Source: Cohnella baijiui (GTDB lineage: Bacteria; Bacillota; Bacilli; Paenibacillales; Paenibacillaceae). Taken from it: a DNA stretch of 64,000 bases. Of this stretch, positions 49,527 through 57,710 are shown piece by piece. How positions within the stretch are numbered: position 1 is the first letter of the stretch; each line of letters opens with the position of its first letter. A model generated the notes under the pieces. The model saw only the letters and a program-made list of their open reading frames with translations. It was not told the origin of the DNA and ran no database searches. Location: NCBI RefSeq assembly GCF_020731285.1, contig NZ_JAJFOW010000004.1, positions 248,001 through 312,000 on the forward strand, in the 5' to 3' direction. Made by a program: the position numbers and the translations under genes.

Positions 49527-49928
49527 TTAAGACCGCGAGAGGTTGAGCCGTTCCGCCTTCGTCAGCTTGGCGTGGACGAGTCGATACGACGCCTCGAGCA
49601 TCTCGGCCACGACGGGAGCGGGTACGGTCCCGTCCAGGACGACGGTGTTCCAATGCTTTTTGTTCATATGATAGCCGGGGATGACGCTGCCCGGATACGT
49701 CTCGCGCTGCAGCCAGGCTTCGTCCGGCGAAGTCTTGAGGTTGACGCTCTCCGCCTCCTGCCAGCTCCCGAGGAGCGCGAATATCTTGCTGCCGACGAAC
49801 AGCACCGGCATTTTCGGATCGAACGGATACTTCAGGCTCGTCCCGGCATAAGACAGCCCGAGCTCGATCAGGTCCCGATGGTTCATCGGCGTTCCGTCCG
49901 GCGCTGCTTCATTGATTGGCTTGTCCAT
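49527..49928 (-). CDS. MmcQ/YjbR family DNA-binding protein
   Basis: 133 aa. YPFDPKMPVLFVGSKIFALLG, LKTSPDEAWLQRETYPGSVIPGYHMNKKHWNTVVLDGTVP and LEASYRLVHAKLTKAER are the YjbR signature. These small proteins have a CyaY-like fold and are predicted to bind DNA. Start at ATG 49928 (GGGAGA upstream); the long upstream frame extension belongs to other strands. Confidence 0.88.
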   Translation of the reverse strand: MDKPINEAAPDGTPMNHRDLIELGLSYAGTSLKYPFDPKMPVLFVGSKIFALLGSWQEAESVNLKTSPDEAWLQRETYPGSVIPGYHMNKKHWNTVVLDGTVPAPVVAEMLEASYRLVHAKLTKAERLNLSRS

Positions 49929-50068
49929 AAGATCTCCCTCATCTCCGTAAGCGGTATACCTACAGCATAGCGGATAAACGAACGGGAGAGAAGAGGATCG
50001 GGGCTTGTTCGTCAAGGCCGGTGCCTTTGGGGCGAAGAGCGGCGGGCGCTCCTTAGCGCAGCGGCGAA

Positions 50069-50086
50069 GGGCGCCTTTCGGCGCCC
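50069..50086 (-). terminator. hairpin after the 96-aa protein gene
   Basis: GGGCGCC-GAAA-GGCGCCC on the minus strand; stable, but the T tract is weak. Confidence 0.55.
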
Positions 50087-50100
50087 TGCCGGGTGCGGGA

Positions 50101-50391
50101 TCAAAAGCAGGTGAACGATTCGATCTGCCGCAGGTCGTACCCGGTGTACGTCCAGAAAAACCCCGTCCAGCGGAAGCCGGCGACCGAAGTCCTTCCGACG
50201 AACACCGGGTAGAACCAGGTGCTGCTGCCGTTCCGCAGCCAGATGTACGTGTTGCGGAACAGGCACCCCCGGATCGCCCCGGGGTCCACCGCAAAGGTGG
50301 ACGTGAGCGGCTTGGGCGGGATGGTCTGCGGGGGTGGCGCAGTGGGCGCCTGCATCGGTCCTTGCGGTCCTTGAGGCGGCATGAAGGCCAT
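50101..50391 (-). CDS. 96-aa Pro-rich/aromatic protein of unknown function
   Basis: N-terminal third is Pro/Gln-rich (MAFMPPQGPQGPMQAPTAPPPQ); the rest is compact and aromatic with two or three Cys (VDPGAIRGCLFRNTYIWLRNG, FVGRTSVAGFRWTGFFWTY, ending ESFTCF). It has an AAAGGAG ribosome site. Neighbour of a GPGF-repeat protein on the same strand; both look like small spore or surface proteins of Paenibacillaceae, which is inference only. Confidence 0.72.
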   Translation of the reverse strand: MAFMPPQGPQGPMQAPTAPPPQTIPPKPLTSTFAVDPGAIRGCLFRNTYIWLRNGSSTWFYPVFVGRTSVAGFRWTGFFWTYTGYDLRQIESFTCF

Positions 50392-50436
50392 GAGGTCGGC
50401 TCCTTTCGGTAGGCGCGGACTGCAGCCGCGTCTCGG

Positions 50437-50835
50437 TTAGATCAGCGTGATTGCGAGCAGGTCGAACAGGACGAGCGGCAGCACGAACCGGCCCGGGCCG
50501 AAGCCTGGCCCGAAGCCCGGGCCAAAGCCGTGGCCGAATCCGGGGCCAAATCCCGGACCAAATCCCGGACCGAATCCCGGACCGAATCCCGGTCCGGGAA
50601 AGAAGGCGCGCTGGTGCTGCTCGATCGTTACGCTCAGATAGACGATCCCTCGATGCACGTGAGTGAGCGTCCCCTCGAAGACGTCCCCGTCGAGCGTCTC
50701 TACCCGCACCTCCCGCTCGCCGCAGTGGCCGCAGACGGTGTGCAAGTGATCGCGGAGGGAGCGCAGGGACTGCACGGTGTTGGGATGCGCTTTGTATAGC
50801 GTACGGCCGGCTTCGGCCGCTTGGATCTCACTCAT
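50437..50835 (-). CDS. small protein with Sm-like segment and GPGF repeats
   Basis: 132 aa. Residues 30-75 (TVCGHCGEREVRVETLDGDVFEGTLTHVHRGIVYLSV) look like an Sm/YuzF-like beta barrel; then about nine GPGF repeats and a hydrophobic end (FVLPLVLFDLLAITLI). The repeat is coded by GGTCCGGGATTC-like 12-mers (50508-50595). ATG 50835 has GGGAGG. Probably exported to or assembled on the spore surface; inference. Confidence 0.7.
   Translation of the reverse strand: MSEIQAAEAGRTLYKAHPNTVQSLRSLRDHLHTVCGHCGEREVRVETLDGDVFEGTLTHVHRGIVYLSVTIEQHQRAFFPGPGFGPGFGPGFGPGFGPGFGHGFGPGFGPGFGPGRFVLPLVLFDLLAITLI
50508..50600. repeat. 12-bp tandem repeats coding GPGF
   Basis: Nine units such as CCCGGACCAAAT code (GPGF)n in the minus-strand protein; unit length keeps the frame. 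Confidence 0.85.
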
Positions 50836-51010
50836 TGCAATACCTCCCATAGGCGAGTGTCGAACTACGCCATCCTATGCAGACGCCTAGCGATAGGTGA
50901 ACGCCCTTCCCTCCCGGCTGTCTGGGTATGCCGCCCGGCGTCTTCGGACCCGTTGCCTTTGCGTTCCGTAGCGTATAGAATAGGTTGAGATCGTAAGGGA
51001 GGGATGGAGA

Positions 51011-51082
51011 ATGAGCGCGAGATCGGACCGCGTACGAGAACCGCTCGTTCTTTTCTTTTCCCGTTTCATACAGAGGCGCTGA
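51011..51082 (+). CDS. 23-aa basic peptide ORF
   Basis: MSARSDRVREPLVLFFSRFI then QRR, behind GGAGGGATGGAGA. A possible -10 (TAGAAT, near 50973) lies upstream and a terminator overlaps the stop, so it may be a stand-alone small transcript. The arrangement resembles the tiny unit at 17.9 kb, and in both cases the conserved RNA element follows directly. Confidence 0.4.
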   Translation: MSARSDRVREPLVLFFSRFIQRR

Positions 51083-51107
51083 AGCTTTTAGGCTTTGGCG
51101 CTTTTTT
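51076..51107 (+). terminator. intrinsic terminator before RNA element copy B
   Basis: GCGC-tg-AAGC / GCTT-tg-GCGC with six T residues. Confidence 0.75.
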
Positions 51108-51112
51108 ATTTG

Positions 51113-51211
51113 TCATACAGAATGAAAGTTTTCACGTCTTTCCATTTCTGAATGACCGACGATCAAAACGTGTCGCCGTCTAGGAAGACGGCAAAGCCGT
51201 TTTTACTTGGG
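51113..51211 (+). ncRNA. structured RNA element, copy B, before the UMP-kinase paralogue
   Basis: About 75% identical to copy A (18003-18096), with blocks CCATTTCTGAATG, AAAACGTGTCGCCGTC, GACGGCAAAGCCGTTTTTAC and TTGGG in the same order. Alternative folds: GCCGTC-TAGGAA-GACGGC closed by AAAACG/CGTTTT, or terminator ACGGC-AAA-GCCGT plus T tract. It ends 10 bp before the ribosome site of the kinase gene, so it is placed to control that gene. Confidence 0.6.
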
Positions 51212-51228
51212 AGCGGAGGTGCCGGGAA

Positions 51229-51963
51229 TTGAGAACCTACAAAAGAGTGCTGGTCAAGCTGAGCGGAGGCGCGGTAGCGGGGGAGAACGAATCCGGATTC
51301 GATCCGGGCAGGCTGGAGCATATCGCCAGCGAGATTCTGTCCGTCGCCGGCCGCGGCATCGAGGTGTCCGTCGTGATCGGGGGAGGCAACATCTTTCGGG
51401 GGAACATGGCGGAGAGCTGGGGGATCGAAAGGGCGGAGGCGGACAACATCGGGACGCTGGCGACCGTGATCAACAGCCTCATGCTGCGCGGCGTGCTGAA
51501 GGCGAGAACCGACAAGGAGGTCCGCGTCATGACGGCATTGCCCGTTACCTCGGTCGCGGAGCCGTATATCCGCCTGAGGGCGGTGCATCATCTGGAGAAG
51601 GGCTACATCGTCATCTTCGCCGGCGGCAACGGGCAGCCCTTCGTCACCACCGACTATCCGTCCGTCCAGCGGGCGATCGAAGTCGGGTGTGACGCGCTCC
51701 TGGTCGCGAAGCAAGGTGTGGACGGCGTCTACAGCGCCGATCCAAAGCGGGATCCGAACGCCAGGCTGTTCGAGTCTCTGCGCTATAACGATGTCTTGGC
51801 GCGCGATCTGCGGGTCATGGATCAATCCGCCTTCATCCTCGCCAGGGATTACGACCTGCCGATCCACGTCTTCAACTTCGATCGGCCCGGCGCGATGGCC
51901 GAGATTTGCGACGGCGGACGGACGGGGACCTACATCGGCAGCGACGCGACGCCGCTCGCCTAA
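51229..51963 (+). CDS. pyrH: UMP kinase (PyrH)-like amino acid kinase family protein
   Basis: 244 aa, usual PyrH length. KRVLVKLSGGAVAGENESGFD is the phosphate loop, VVIGGGNIFRG the second glycine motif, ALPVTSVAEPYIRLRAVHHLEKGYIVIFAGGNGQPFVTTD the core, and LLVAKQGVDGVYSADPKRDPNA the nucleotide site. It phosphorylates UMP to UDP. It stands outside the usual rpsB-tsf-pyrH-frr cluster, so it is probably a second copy. TTG 51229 follows GGAGGTG. Confidence 0.88.
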   Translation: MRTYKRVLVKLSGGAVAGENESGFDPGRLEHIASEILSVAGRGIEVSVVIGGGNIFRGNMAESWGIERAEADNIGTLATVINSLMLRGVLKARTDKEVRVMTALPVTSVAEPYIRLRAVHHLEKGYIVIFAGGNGQPFVTTDYPSVQRAIEVGCDALLVAKQGVDGVYSADPKRDPNARLFESLRYNDVLARDLRVMDQSAFILARDYDLPIHVFNFDRPGAMAEICDGGRTGTYIGSDATPLA

Positions 51964-51970
51964 CGCGCGC

Positions 51971-52007
51971 AAGAAAAAGACCGACGCGCGATCGATTCGC
52001 GTGTCGG
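51971..52007 (-). terminator. terminator of the yjcZ-type gene
   Basis: GACCGAC(A)CGCGA / TCGCGCGTCGGTC with TTTTTC following on the minus strand. Confidence 0.8.
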
Positions 52008-52034
52008 TCAGGCAGGGTGGAGCGATTAGGAAGA

Positions 52035-52139
52035 TTAATAGAAGATGCCGGCGCGAAGGATAATGACAAGCAGGACGAACAGAACCAGAACGAATGCTGC
52101 GCCGCTGCCGTAGCCTGCACAACTTCCAGCGTAACCCAC
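52035..52139 (-). CDS. yjcZ: YjcZ-family sporulation peptide
   Basis: 34 aa: a Gly/Cys/Tyr start (MGYAGSCAGYGSGAAF) followed by one hydrophobic segment (VLVLFVLLVIILRAGIFY). This is the layout of the YjcZ/SscA small sporulation proteins of Bacillales, found in the spore coat or forespore. Start is GTG 52139 with GGTGGTG about 7 bases upstream; a terminator follows. Too short for usual ORF calling. Confidence 0.88.
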   Translation of the reverse strand: MGYAGSCAGYGSGAAFVLVLFVLLVIILRAGIFY

Positions 52140-52244
52140 TGCGATCACCACCCGTGAAGGATTTGTGAGATCGAAGTTCGACTTCACGTCCTCAATATAT
52201 GCAGGTACGATCGTCCGGCCAGTGCGTCCGCCTATTGTGCGCGA

Positions 52245-52850
52245 TCAAGTTTGGGAAGAACGGCGGCAGTACCGTTCCAGGTAGGCCGCGAAGCTGTCCC
52301 GATTGGTTCGGATATGCCGATTGCTCCCCTCCAGCTTGCTCATCATAATGCTGCCCTCCATCGACGCCAGGGCGAAGCCGGCCAGCGCGTCCGCGTCCAG
52401 ATCCGGCCGGAATTCGCCGCTTCGGATGCCCTCGGCGATGATCCGCTTCATCGATTCCAGCGTATTCGCCATGCTCTGCCGCGCCCGGTCGCGCAGCGCG
52501 GGGTGGCCGTCGTCGCTTTCGACGGCCGTATTGAGCAGCGGACATCCCCCGGCGAAAGGGGGGCTTTCCGCCACGTCCCGGTAGACGTCGAAGTAGGCGA
52601 GCAGCTTCTCGCTGGCGGAGGCGCGTTCCGCCATCGTCTCGCGGATTCGCGCGCCGACGACGCCGGTCGCATAGCCGTACGCTTCGAGGGCGATCTCGTC
52701 TTTGCTCCCGAAGTGGCGGTAGATGCCGCCCTTCTGGATGCCCGTCCGCTCGATAATATCCGACAAGGAGGCGCCTGCGTATCCCCGCCTGTTGAACAAT
52801 TCCGCCGATTCGGCTATGATGCGCTCCCGCGTCTGTTCGCCTTTGGTCAT
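52245..52850 (-). CDS. TetR-family regulator (LmrA/YxaF-like)
   Basis: 201 aa. HTH: RERIIAESAELFNRRGYAGASLSDIIERTGIQKGGIYRHFGSKDEI; the ligand domain has FAGGCPLLNTAVESDDGHPALRDR, typical of the LmrA/YxaF group. ATG 52850 has GGGGAG upstream. Divergent from an MFS gene with an operator-like dyad at the MFS start site. Confidence 0.9.
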   Translation of the reverse strand: MTKGEQTRERIIAESAELFNRRGYAGASLSDIIERTGIQKGGIYRHFGSKDEIALEAYGYATGVVGARIRETMAERASASEKLLAYFDVYRDVAESPPFAGGCPLLNTAVESDDGHPALRDRARQSMANTLESMKRIIAEGIRSGEFRPDLDADALAGFALASMEGSIMMSKLEGSNRHIRTNRDSFAAYLERYCRRSSQT

Positions 52851-52908
52851 CGGTCTCCCCGCCTTTTCCTCGTTATCGTAAGCCCAGTATAGCAAATCAA
52901 ATCCGCGG

Positions 52909-52957
52909 TTGAAATCGCGGCAAACTCTGTTACAATCAAAAGAGACCGATTGGTATC
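52909..52957 (+). promoter_or_regulatory. promoter and TetR operator of the MFS gene
   Basis: TTGAAA (52909-52914), 16-bp spacer, TG-extended TACAAT (52931-52936), then the dyad GAGACCGATTGGTATC (52942-52957), whose ACC...GGT core resembles LmrA/QdoR-type boxes. Confidence 0.65.
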
Positions 52958-52993
52958 AAAATGAAAAACGGAATGCGGGAAGGAGCTAACGGC

Positions 52994-54262
52994 ATGCGGG
53001 AAGAAGGCGCTACCCCCGGACGGGCGCAGGCCTGGATCGGATTGGGCGTGCTGTGGATCGTCGGATTCGTGGGGGCGTTGTCGCGGTTTATTATGGCGTA
53101 CTATCAGAGCCGGATCACGGAGGATCTGGCGACCGGCAGGAGCTTCATTTCTTTGGCCTGGTCGTCCAATTTGCTGATCGCGGCCGTCTGCGCGCCCGTC
53201 GGCGGCTGGCTTTCGGACCGCTACGGTCCGAAACGGGTCATTTTGGCAAGCGCGACGTTCGGTCTGCTCGGCACGAGCATCGTGTACTTCGGGCACATGC
53301 CCTTCTTTTTCTTCCTCGGGTACGGGATCGTCTCGGGACTCGGCGGCATCTCCGTCTCGGCCACCTATATGCTCCTGTTCGGTTGGTTCGACCGTCACCG
53401 GGCCAAGGCGAGCGCGCTGCTGTCGAGTGCGTCGTCGATCGGGCTGGCCGTCTGCACGCCGCTCTTCGTGTGGAACCGATCGCTGACCTGGGAGGATGCT
53501 TTCCTCCTGTCGGCGTCGCTCGGCTTGTTCGTGACGCTGCCGATGGTCGGCTTTCTCGTCCGTCCGGCTCGGCAGGGCGGTGCCGGCCGCGAACCTGCGG
53601 CGGCAGACGCCGAGACGTCCGCTTCTGTGCCCGCTGGCGCCGCCGCCGTCCGCTCCGCGGCCGCCCGCAAGCGATGGCGCCTGACGATGGCGATCGTCGG
53701 CTTCGGCTTGTTCACCTGCGGATTCAACATGGGGACGGTCGAGATGAATCTCGTGGCCATCCACGAGGGGGCCAAGGTCTTGCCGGGGATGATCGCCCTG
53801 TCCATGAGCGTCCTCGGGATCATGGAGATCGCGGGCTCGCTCGCTTTCGGCTTCCTGATGGACGGGATGAGCAAGCGGCTGGCGCTCGTGCTGCTGTACG
53901 GGATTCGCGTGGCAGGCTTCGCGCTGCTCTATCTGCATTTGCCGGCTACCCCTGTGGGCTTCGCCGTCGCCTTCGGCATCACGTATCTCGGCGCCGTGCC
54001 CGGAGGCATCATGGTCGCGGGCGAGGAAGCGGCGGAGCGGGGCAAGCAGGTGGGCTATCTCCTTATGTGTCACCAGGCCGGGGGCATCGTCGGGGCATTG
54101 GCGGGAGGCATGGCGTTCGACGCCTTCGGCAGCTACCAGGCGCTGATCGCGACCGATATCGCGATGTGCGTCGCGGCGGCGGGAGGCTACTTCCTGCTGC
54201 ACCTGCGTTCCGGCAACGCGGCGACGCGCCTGCCGTTTCAGACGCCAGGACATGCGGGATGA
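52994..54262 (+). CDS. MFS transporter
   Basis: 422 aa, 12 membrane segments with a long central loop rich in Ala/Arg (about 195-235). SDRYGPKRVILASATFGLLGTSIVYFG is motif A; GYGIVSGLGGISVSATYMLLFGWFDRHRAKASALLSSASSIG is typical of the OFA/monocarboxylate branch. AAGGAG is placed for ATG 52994; the ATG at 52961 overlaps the operator and lacks a ribosome site. Likely repressed by the divergent TetR. Confidence 0.88.
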   Translation: MREEGATPGRAQAWIGLGVLWIVGFVGALSRFIMAYYQSRITEDLATGRSFISLAWSSNLLIAAVCAPVGGWLSDRYGPKRVILASATFGLLGTSIVYFGHMPFFFFLGYGIVSGLGGISVSATYMLLFGWFDRHRAKASALLSSASSIGLAVCTPLFVWNRSLTWEDAFLLSASLGLFVTLPMVGFLVRPARQGGAGREPAAADAETSASVPAGAAAVRSAAARKRWRLTMAIVGFGLFTCGFNMGTVEMNLVAIHEGAKVLPGMIALSMSVLGIMEIAGSLAFGFLMDGMSKRLALVLLYGIRVAGFALLYLHLPATPVGFAVAFGITYLGAVPGGIMVAGEEAAERGKQVGYLLMCHQAGGIVGALAGGMAFDAFGSYQALIATDIAMCVAAAGGYFLLHLRSGNAATRLPFQTPGHAG

Positions 54263-54308
54263 TTCGGAACGGACCTCGCGGGAACGACACCAAAAATGAT
54301 GCGCGGCC

Positions 54309-55232
54309 TTAACGTTTGCCCGCCGTCATTTCGCGTTTGATAAAGTCGTAGGCTTCGCGGTGGCCCTGCTTGGCATAGAAGCGCAGCCCGTCCAGCCCCT
54401 TGAACAGCCGATAGCATCGCATGCGCTCCTCGAACTTCGGAATGTCGCGGCCTTCGCTCGCCCACGCTTCGCGAACGCGCTCGGGAAAGCGGAGGTGCGG
54501 ATACCACAGGTGCATGGTTGCCAGGTCGAAGACGAAGTCTCCGTACATCGCCATCTCCCAGTCGATGATAGCGGTCACGGACGGACCCTCGGCGAGCATG
54601 TTGCCCAGATGAAAATCCCCGTGCACGAGGCTCCGTTCTGCCGGCGAATACGCCGCTAGCGACATCATCTCGGCGTACAGCTCGTCGTACACGCTGCGCT
54701 CGAGGAAGCTGTCCCGGAACAGGTCGTGCCAGCCCTGCCAGAATCCGCTCTGCGCCTCGGAGAATTGCGCCGCGAGGAAGTCCGCCCAACTGGCGTGCAA
54801 GCCCTCGCCGTTCGGCCCGATCGTGCCGAACCCCCGCGTCCCCGCGACCGGGACGCGGCCGATCGCCGCGAATCGGCCGATCAGATCCGGAAGCACGCGC
54901 AGTTGATCCGCTTCGTCATATCGCGCGATCGATTGTCCCGCCGCCTGCTCGGCAATCGTATAATGCAGCACTCCGGCCCTGCCGGCATCCACGATCTTCG
55001 GGATCGGGACGCCCGCGGGGCCGAGCGCGTCGAACAGACGTTTTTCTTTCTCTACCCGTTCGCCGTCGCGGTTGAAGTGGACGACGTAGCCCCGATTCCC
55101 GTCGCGGAACCGGTACACCCGGCTGATCTCCCCTTCGTCGATCGGCTCCACGGCCGTTACTTCCCCAGGCCAAATCTTGCGCAGCACGACTTCCGCTTCT
55201 TCGGGCGTCATCTCCGGCTTGAACGATAGCAT
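54309..55232 (-). CDS. aminoglycoside-phosphotransferase-fold (APH) kinase
   Basis: 307 aa. Brenner motif LVHGDFHLGNML (catalytic Asp and Asn) and metal motif IIDWEMAMYGDFVFDLA. N-lobe has GEISRVYRF and VVHFNRDGERVEKEKRLF. Such kinases phosphorylate small hydroxyl compounds (aminoglycosides, choline, homoserine, fructosamine); the substrate here is unknown. ATG 55232 follows GGGGAGG. Single gene. Confidence 0.9.
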   Translation of the reverse strand: MLSFKPEMTPEEAEVVLRKIWPGEVTAVEPIDEGEISRVYRFRDGNRGYVVHFNRDGERVEKEKRLFDALGPAGVPIPKIVDAGRAGVLHYTIAEQAAGQSIARYDEADQLRVLPDLIGRFAAIGRVPVAGTRGFGTIGPNGEGLHASWADFLAAQFSEAQSGFWQGWHDLFRDSFLERSVYDELYAEMMSLAAYSPAERSLVHGDFHLGNMLAEGPSVTAIIDWEMAMYGDFVFDLATMHLWYPHLRFPERVREAWASEGRDIPKFEERMRCYRLFKGLDGLRFYAKQGHREAYDFIKREMTAGKR

Positions 55233-55356
55233 GGTTGAATTCCTCCCCCACGATTGCCATTTCCTCCATCGTAAGCCGCCCGGACGGGCAATGGTAGACC
55301 CAGAATGGTTTACAGAGATTTATTACTTCCAAGACATCGTTCTAACAATCGGGCCA

Positions 55357-55362
55357 TACAAT
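55357..55362 (+). promoter_or_regulatory. possible -10 box of the PHP-GDPD-ABC operon
   Basis: TACAAT; no good -35. Downstream leader contains three GACCGTTYCC words (55381, 55411, 55443), which could be a regulator site. Confidence 0.35.
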
Positions 55363-55480
55363 GAAATTACCGATATGGGATCGTTCCCATAGAATACGGC
55401 TCACAAGGGAGACCGTTTCCGCTAGGGGTCTTTCGCCGCATGAGACCGTTCCCACCCGAAAAGGAGGATGCGACGCCGAT

Positions 55481-55945
55481 ATGCGTATGGAGATTGTCAA
55501 CGAAGTGGGACCGTCGGATGCCCGGACGCATCTGCGCTATCCGTTCGAAATTCGGGAGCCGAGCGCGGCCTTGCACATCCGCTTCGCCTATGCGCCCAAG
55601 ACGCTGGAGGACCGGGAGTCGGCGCGCCGGCTCATGGAGCAGAGCATCGCGCAGTACGTGACGCCGGAGCAGCGGGAGAGGGCGCTCGAGAACGTAGAGC
55701 GGTACTATCCGCTGAAAAATCTCATCACGATCTCGGTCGACGACGCCCAGGGATATCGGGGAGCCTGCCATCGCCAAGATCCGGAGCAACTGCTGTTCCT
55801 CTCCGAGCGGGAAGCGTCTCCGGGGCTTTACCCGGGTCCGATCGCGCCGGGCCAGTGGTGCGTCACGCTCAGCCTCCACGCCGTCGTAACCGCTAAGTGC
55901 GGCTACAAACTCGAGATCTGGACGGAGGAGGAGACGCAGCCATGA
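55481..55945 (+). CDS. companion domain protein of a CehA/McbA-type phosphoesterase
   Basis: 154 aa. YPFEIREPSAALHIRFAYAP and the C-terminal LYPGPIAPGQWCVTLSLHAV with GYKLEIW match the beta-sandwich that usually precedes the PHP domain within single CehA/McbA proteins. Here it is a separate gene whose stop overlaps the PHP start (ATGA). A complex of the two is likely. AAGGAGG is 14 bases before ATG 55481, or ATG 55487 may be used. Confidence 0.7.
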   Translation: MRMEIVNEVGPSDARTHLRYPFEIREPSAALHIRFAYAPKTLEDRESARRLMEQSIAQYVTPEQRERALENVERYYPLKNLITISVDDAQGYRGACHRQDPEQLLFLSEREASPGLYPGPIAPGQWCVTLSLHAVVTAKCGYKLEIWTEEETQP

Positions 55946-56964
55946 AATGGGTCGCCAGCGAGCTTCATACGCACACGTATCACAGCGACGGCGGGCAGAG
56001 CCTGTCCGAGCTGGCCGCCGGGGCGGCCGCCCTCGGGTACGCGTGCATCGCGCTAACCGATCACAACACGATGGCGGGTCTCCGCGAGCGCGAGGAGGCG
56101 GAGCGGGAGACCGGAATCCGCATCCTGCCCGGCATGGAGTGGACGACGTTTTACGGCCACATGGTCACAATCGGCGCCCGGACGTTCGCCGACTGGCGGA
56201 AAGCCCATCCGCGGCGCATCCACGAAGGCGTGGCCGAAGTGCACCGCCACGGAGGGGTCGCGGGGCTCGCGCACCCGTTCCGCATCGGCAGCCCCGCCTG
56301 CACCGGCTGCTTCTGGGAGTACGAGATCGCGGACTGGAACGACTTCGACTATATCGAGGTATGGTCCGGGACGTGGGCGCCGATCAAGACGGACAACGCG
56401 AGAGCCTTCGCTCTATGGACGGAGCGGTTGAACGCGGGAGACCGCATCGCGGCGACGTCCGGACGCGACTGGCATCGGCAGGAGGATACCGACGAGCCGC
56501 TGTCGGTCACCTACCTCGGCCTCGCCGACGAGGAGGCTCCGTTCGCGGATGAAGCGGTGCGGGCGCTGCGCGAAGGCCGCGTCAGCGTCACGATCGGTCC
56601 GCTGCTTACGCTGGAGGCGGAGCTCGAGGGACGCAAGATCGGAATCGGCGGCGTCGTGGCGCGGGCCGCGGCGGAGGCGTCGCATCCGCTCGCGGTGACG
56701 GCGTCCCTCCGGTTCGGCGACCGGGAAGGGCGGTGGACGCTGCCGGCGCAGATATACAGCTTGCGCATTGTCGGAAGCGGCGGCGTGCTGGCGGAGCGGC
56801 CTGTCGGAGCGGCGGACGGCGACAGCCGCTTCGAGCTCGACGCCGGCGGCGAGACGTGGCTGAGGGCGGAGCTGTGGGGCGTCGCCCGGGACGCGAGGAC
56901 GATGATCGCCTTTACGAACGCGATCTACCTGGAAGGCGCGGAGCAGGGAGGGGATACGCCATGA
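55942..56964 (+). CDS. PHP-domain phosphoesterase (CehA/McbA-like)
   Basis: 340 aa. PHP motifs: SELHTHTYHSDG (HxH), IALTDHNTM (DH), LPGMEWTTFYGH (E...H), VAGLAHPF (H), ATSGRDWHR (D-x-H). These bind two or three metals and hydrolyse phosphate esters. The C-terminal 110 residues are a beta domain. Overlaps both neighbours by 4 bp, so it is strictly coupled to the companion protein and the GDPD. Confidence 0.88.
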   Translation: MKWVASELHTHTYHSDGGQSLSELAAGAAALGYACIALTDHNTMAGLREREEAERETGIRILPGMEWTTFYGHMVTIGARTFADWRKAHPRRIHEGVAEVHRHGGVAGLAHPFRIGSPACTGCFWEYEIADWNDFDYIEVWSGTWAPIKTDNARAFALWTERLNAGDRIAATSGRDWHRQEDTDEPLSVTYLGLADEEAPFADEAVRALREGRVSVTIGPLLTLEAELEGRKIGIGGVVARAAAEASHPLAVTASLRFGDREGRWTLPAQIYSLRIVGSGGVLAERPVGAADGDSRFELDAGGETWLRAELWGVARDARTMIAFTNAIYLEGAEQGGDTP

Positions 56965-57710
56965 ACGCCTTCCCGCTGATCACGGCGCATACGGGGTGCA
57001 TGGGAACGCGGGACAATTCGGAGGCTTCCGTGCGGACGGGATTGGCGCTAGGCGCGGACGTCGTCGAGGACGATATTCGCACCACGCGGGACGGCGAGCT
57101 CGTGCTCGGACACGACGACCGCGTGCCGCTCGCGGACGGCGCGGAAGGCCTGATTTCCGCCCTGTCGCTGCACGAGCTGAACGAGGCGTCGGCCGCGCCG
57201 CCGGTGCGTCTCGAGCCGATGCTGCATCTCGTCCGATCTTCCGGCCGGCGGATGAATCTCGACCTCAAGTCGGACGCCTGCCTCGACCCCGTCGCCCGGC
57301 TGATCGACCGGATGGACATGGCGGACTACGTATTCCTGTCCGGCTGCCAGTACGACCGCGCTCGGATGGCCGCCCGGCTTGCGCCACGGATTCGGCGGCT
57401 GCTGAACGTAGACGTCCGGCCGTTTCTGTCGGCGGACGACCCGTCGTCCCTCCGGTTAGCCGTTCAGGCGGCCTGCGAGCAGGCGCTGTCGGCCGGCTGC
57501 TTCGGACTGAATCTGCCGCACCGGCTCGCAGGACCGGAGCTGGCCGCGGCGGCGGCCGAACGGGGGCTGGACGTCTACGTTTGGACCGTAAACGACACGG
57601 AGGAGATGCGGCGCTGCGCCGAGCTCGGGGTGCGGTCCATCACGACCCGCAACGTCGAAGCGCTGGCGCGGCTCAAGTCGGATTGGACGGCACGGGGGGA
57701 GCAGGCATGA
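56961..57710 (+). CDS. glycerophosphodiester phosphodiesterase family protein
   Basis: 249 aa TIM barrel. Catalytic His in ITAHTG, metal ligands in DVVEDDIRTTRDGELVLGHDD, Lys/Glu region LDLKSD, and C-terminal VYVWTVNDTEEMRRCAELGVRSITTRN. The usual AHRG...PENT reads AHTG...RDNS here, so the phosphate-contacting Arg is replaced and specificity may differ. Product would be an alcohol plus a phosphomonoester such as glycerol 3-phosphate. ATGA overlap with the PHP gene and the LacI gene. Confidence 0.88.
   Translation: MNAFPLITAHTGCMGTRDNSEASVRTGLALGADVVEDDIRTTRDGELVLGHDDRVPLADGAEGLISALSLHELNEASAAPPVRLEPMLHLVRSSGRRMNLDLKSDACLDPVARLIDRMDMADYVFLSGCQYDRARMAARLAPRIRRLLNVDVRPFLSADDPSSLRLAVQAACEQALSAGCFGLNLPHRLAGPELAAAAAERGLDVYVWTVNDTEEMRRCAELGVRSITTRNVEALARLKSDWTARGEQA

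Noticed and set aside
51877..52120. Frames opposite the pyrH paralogue end and the yjcZ gene
   Set aside because: They overlap the supported yjcZ reading frame and its terminator and have no start signals.
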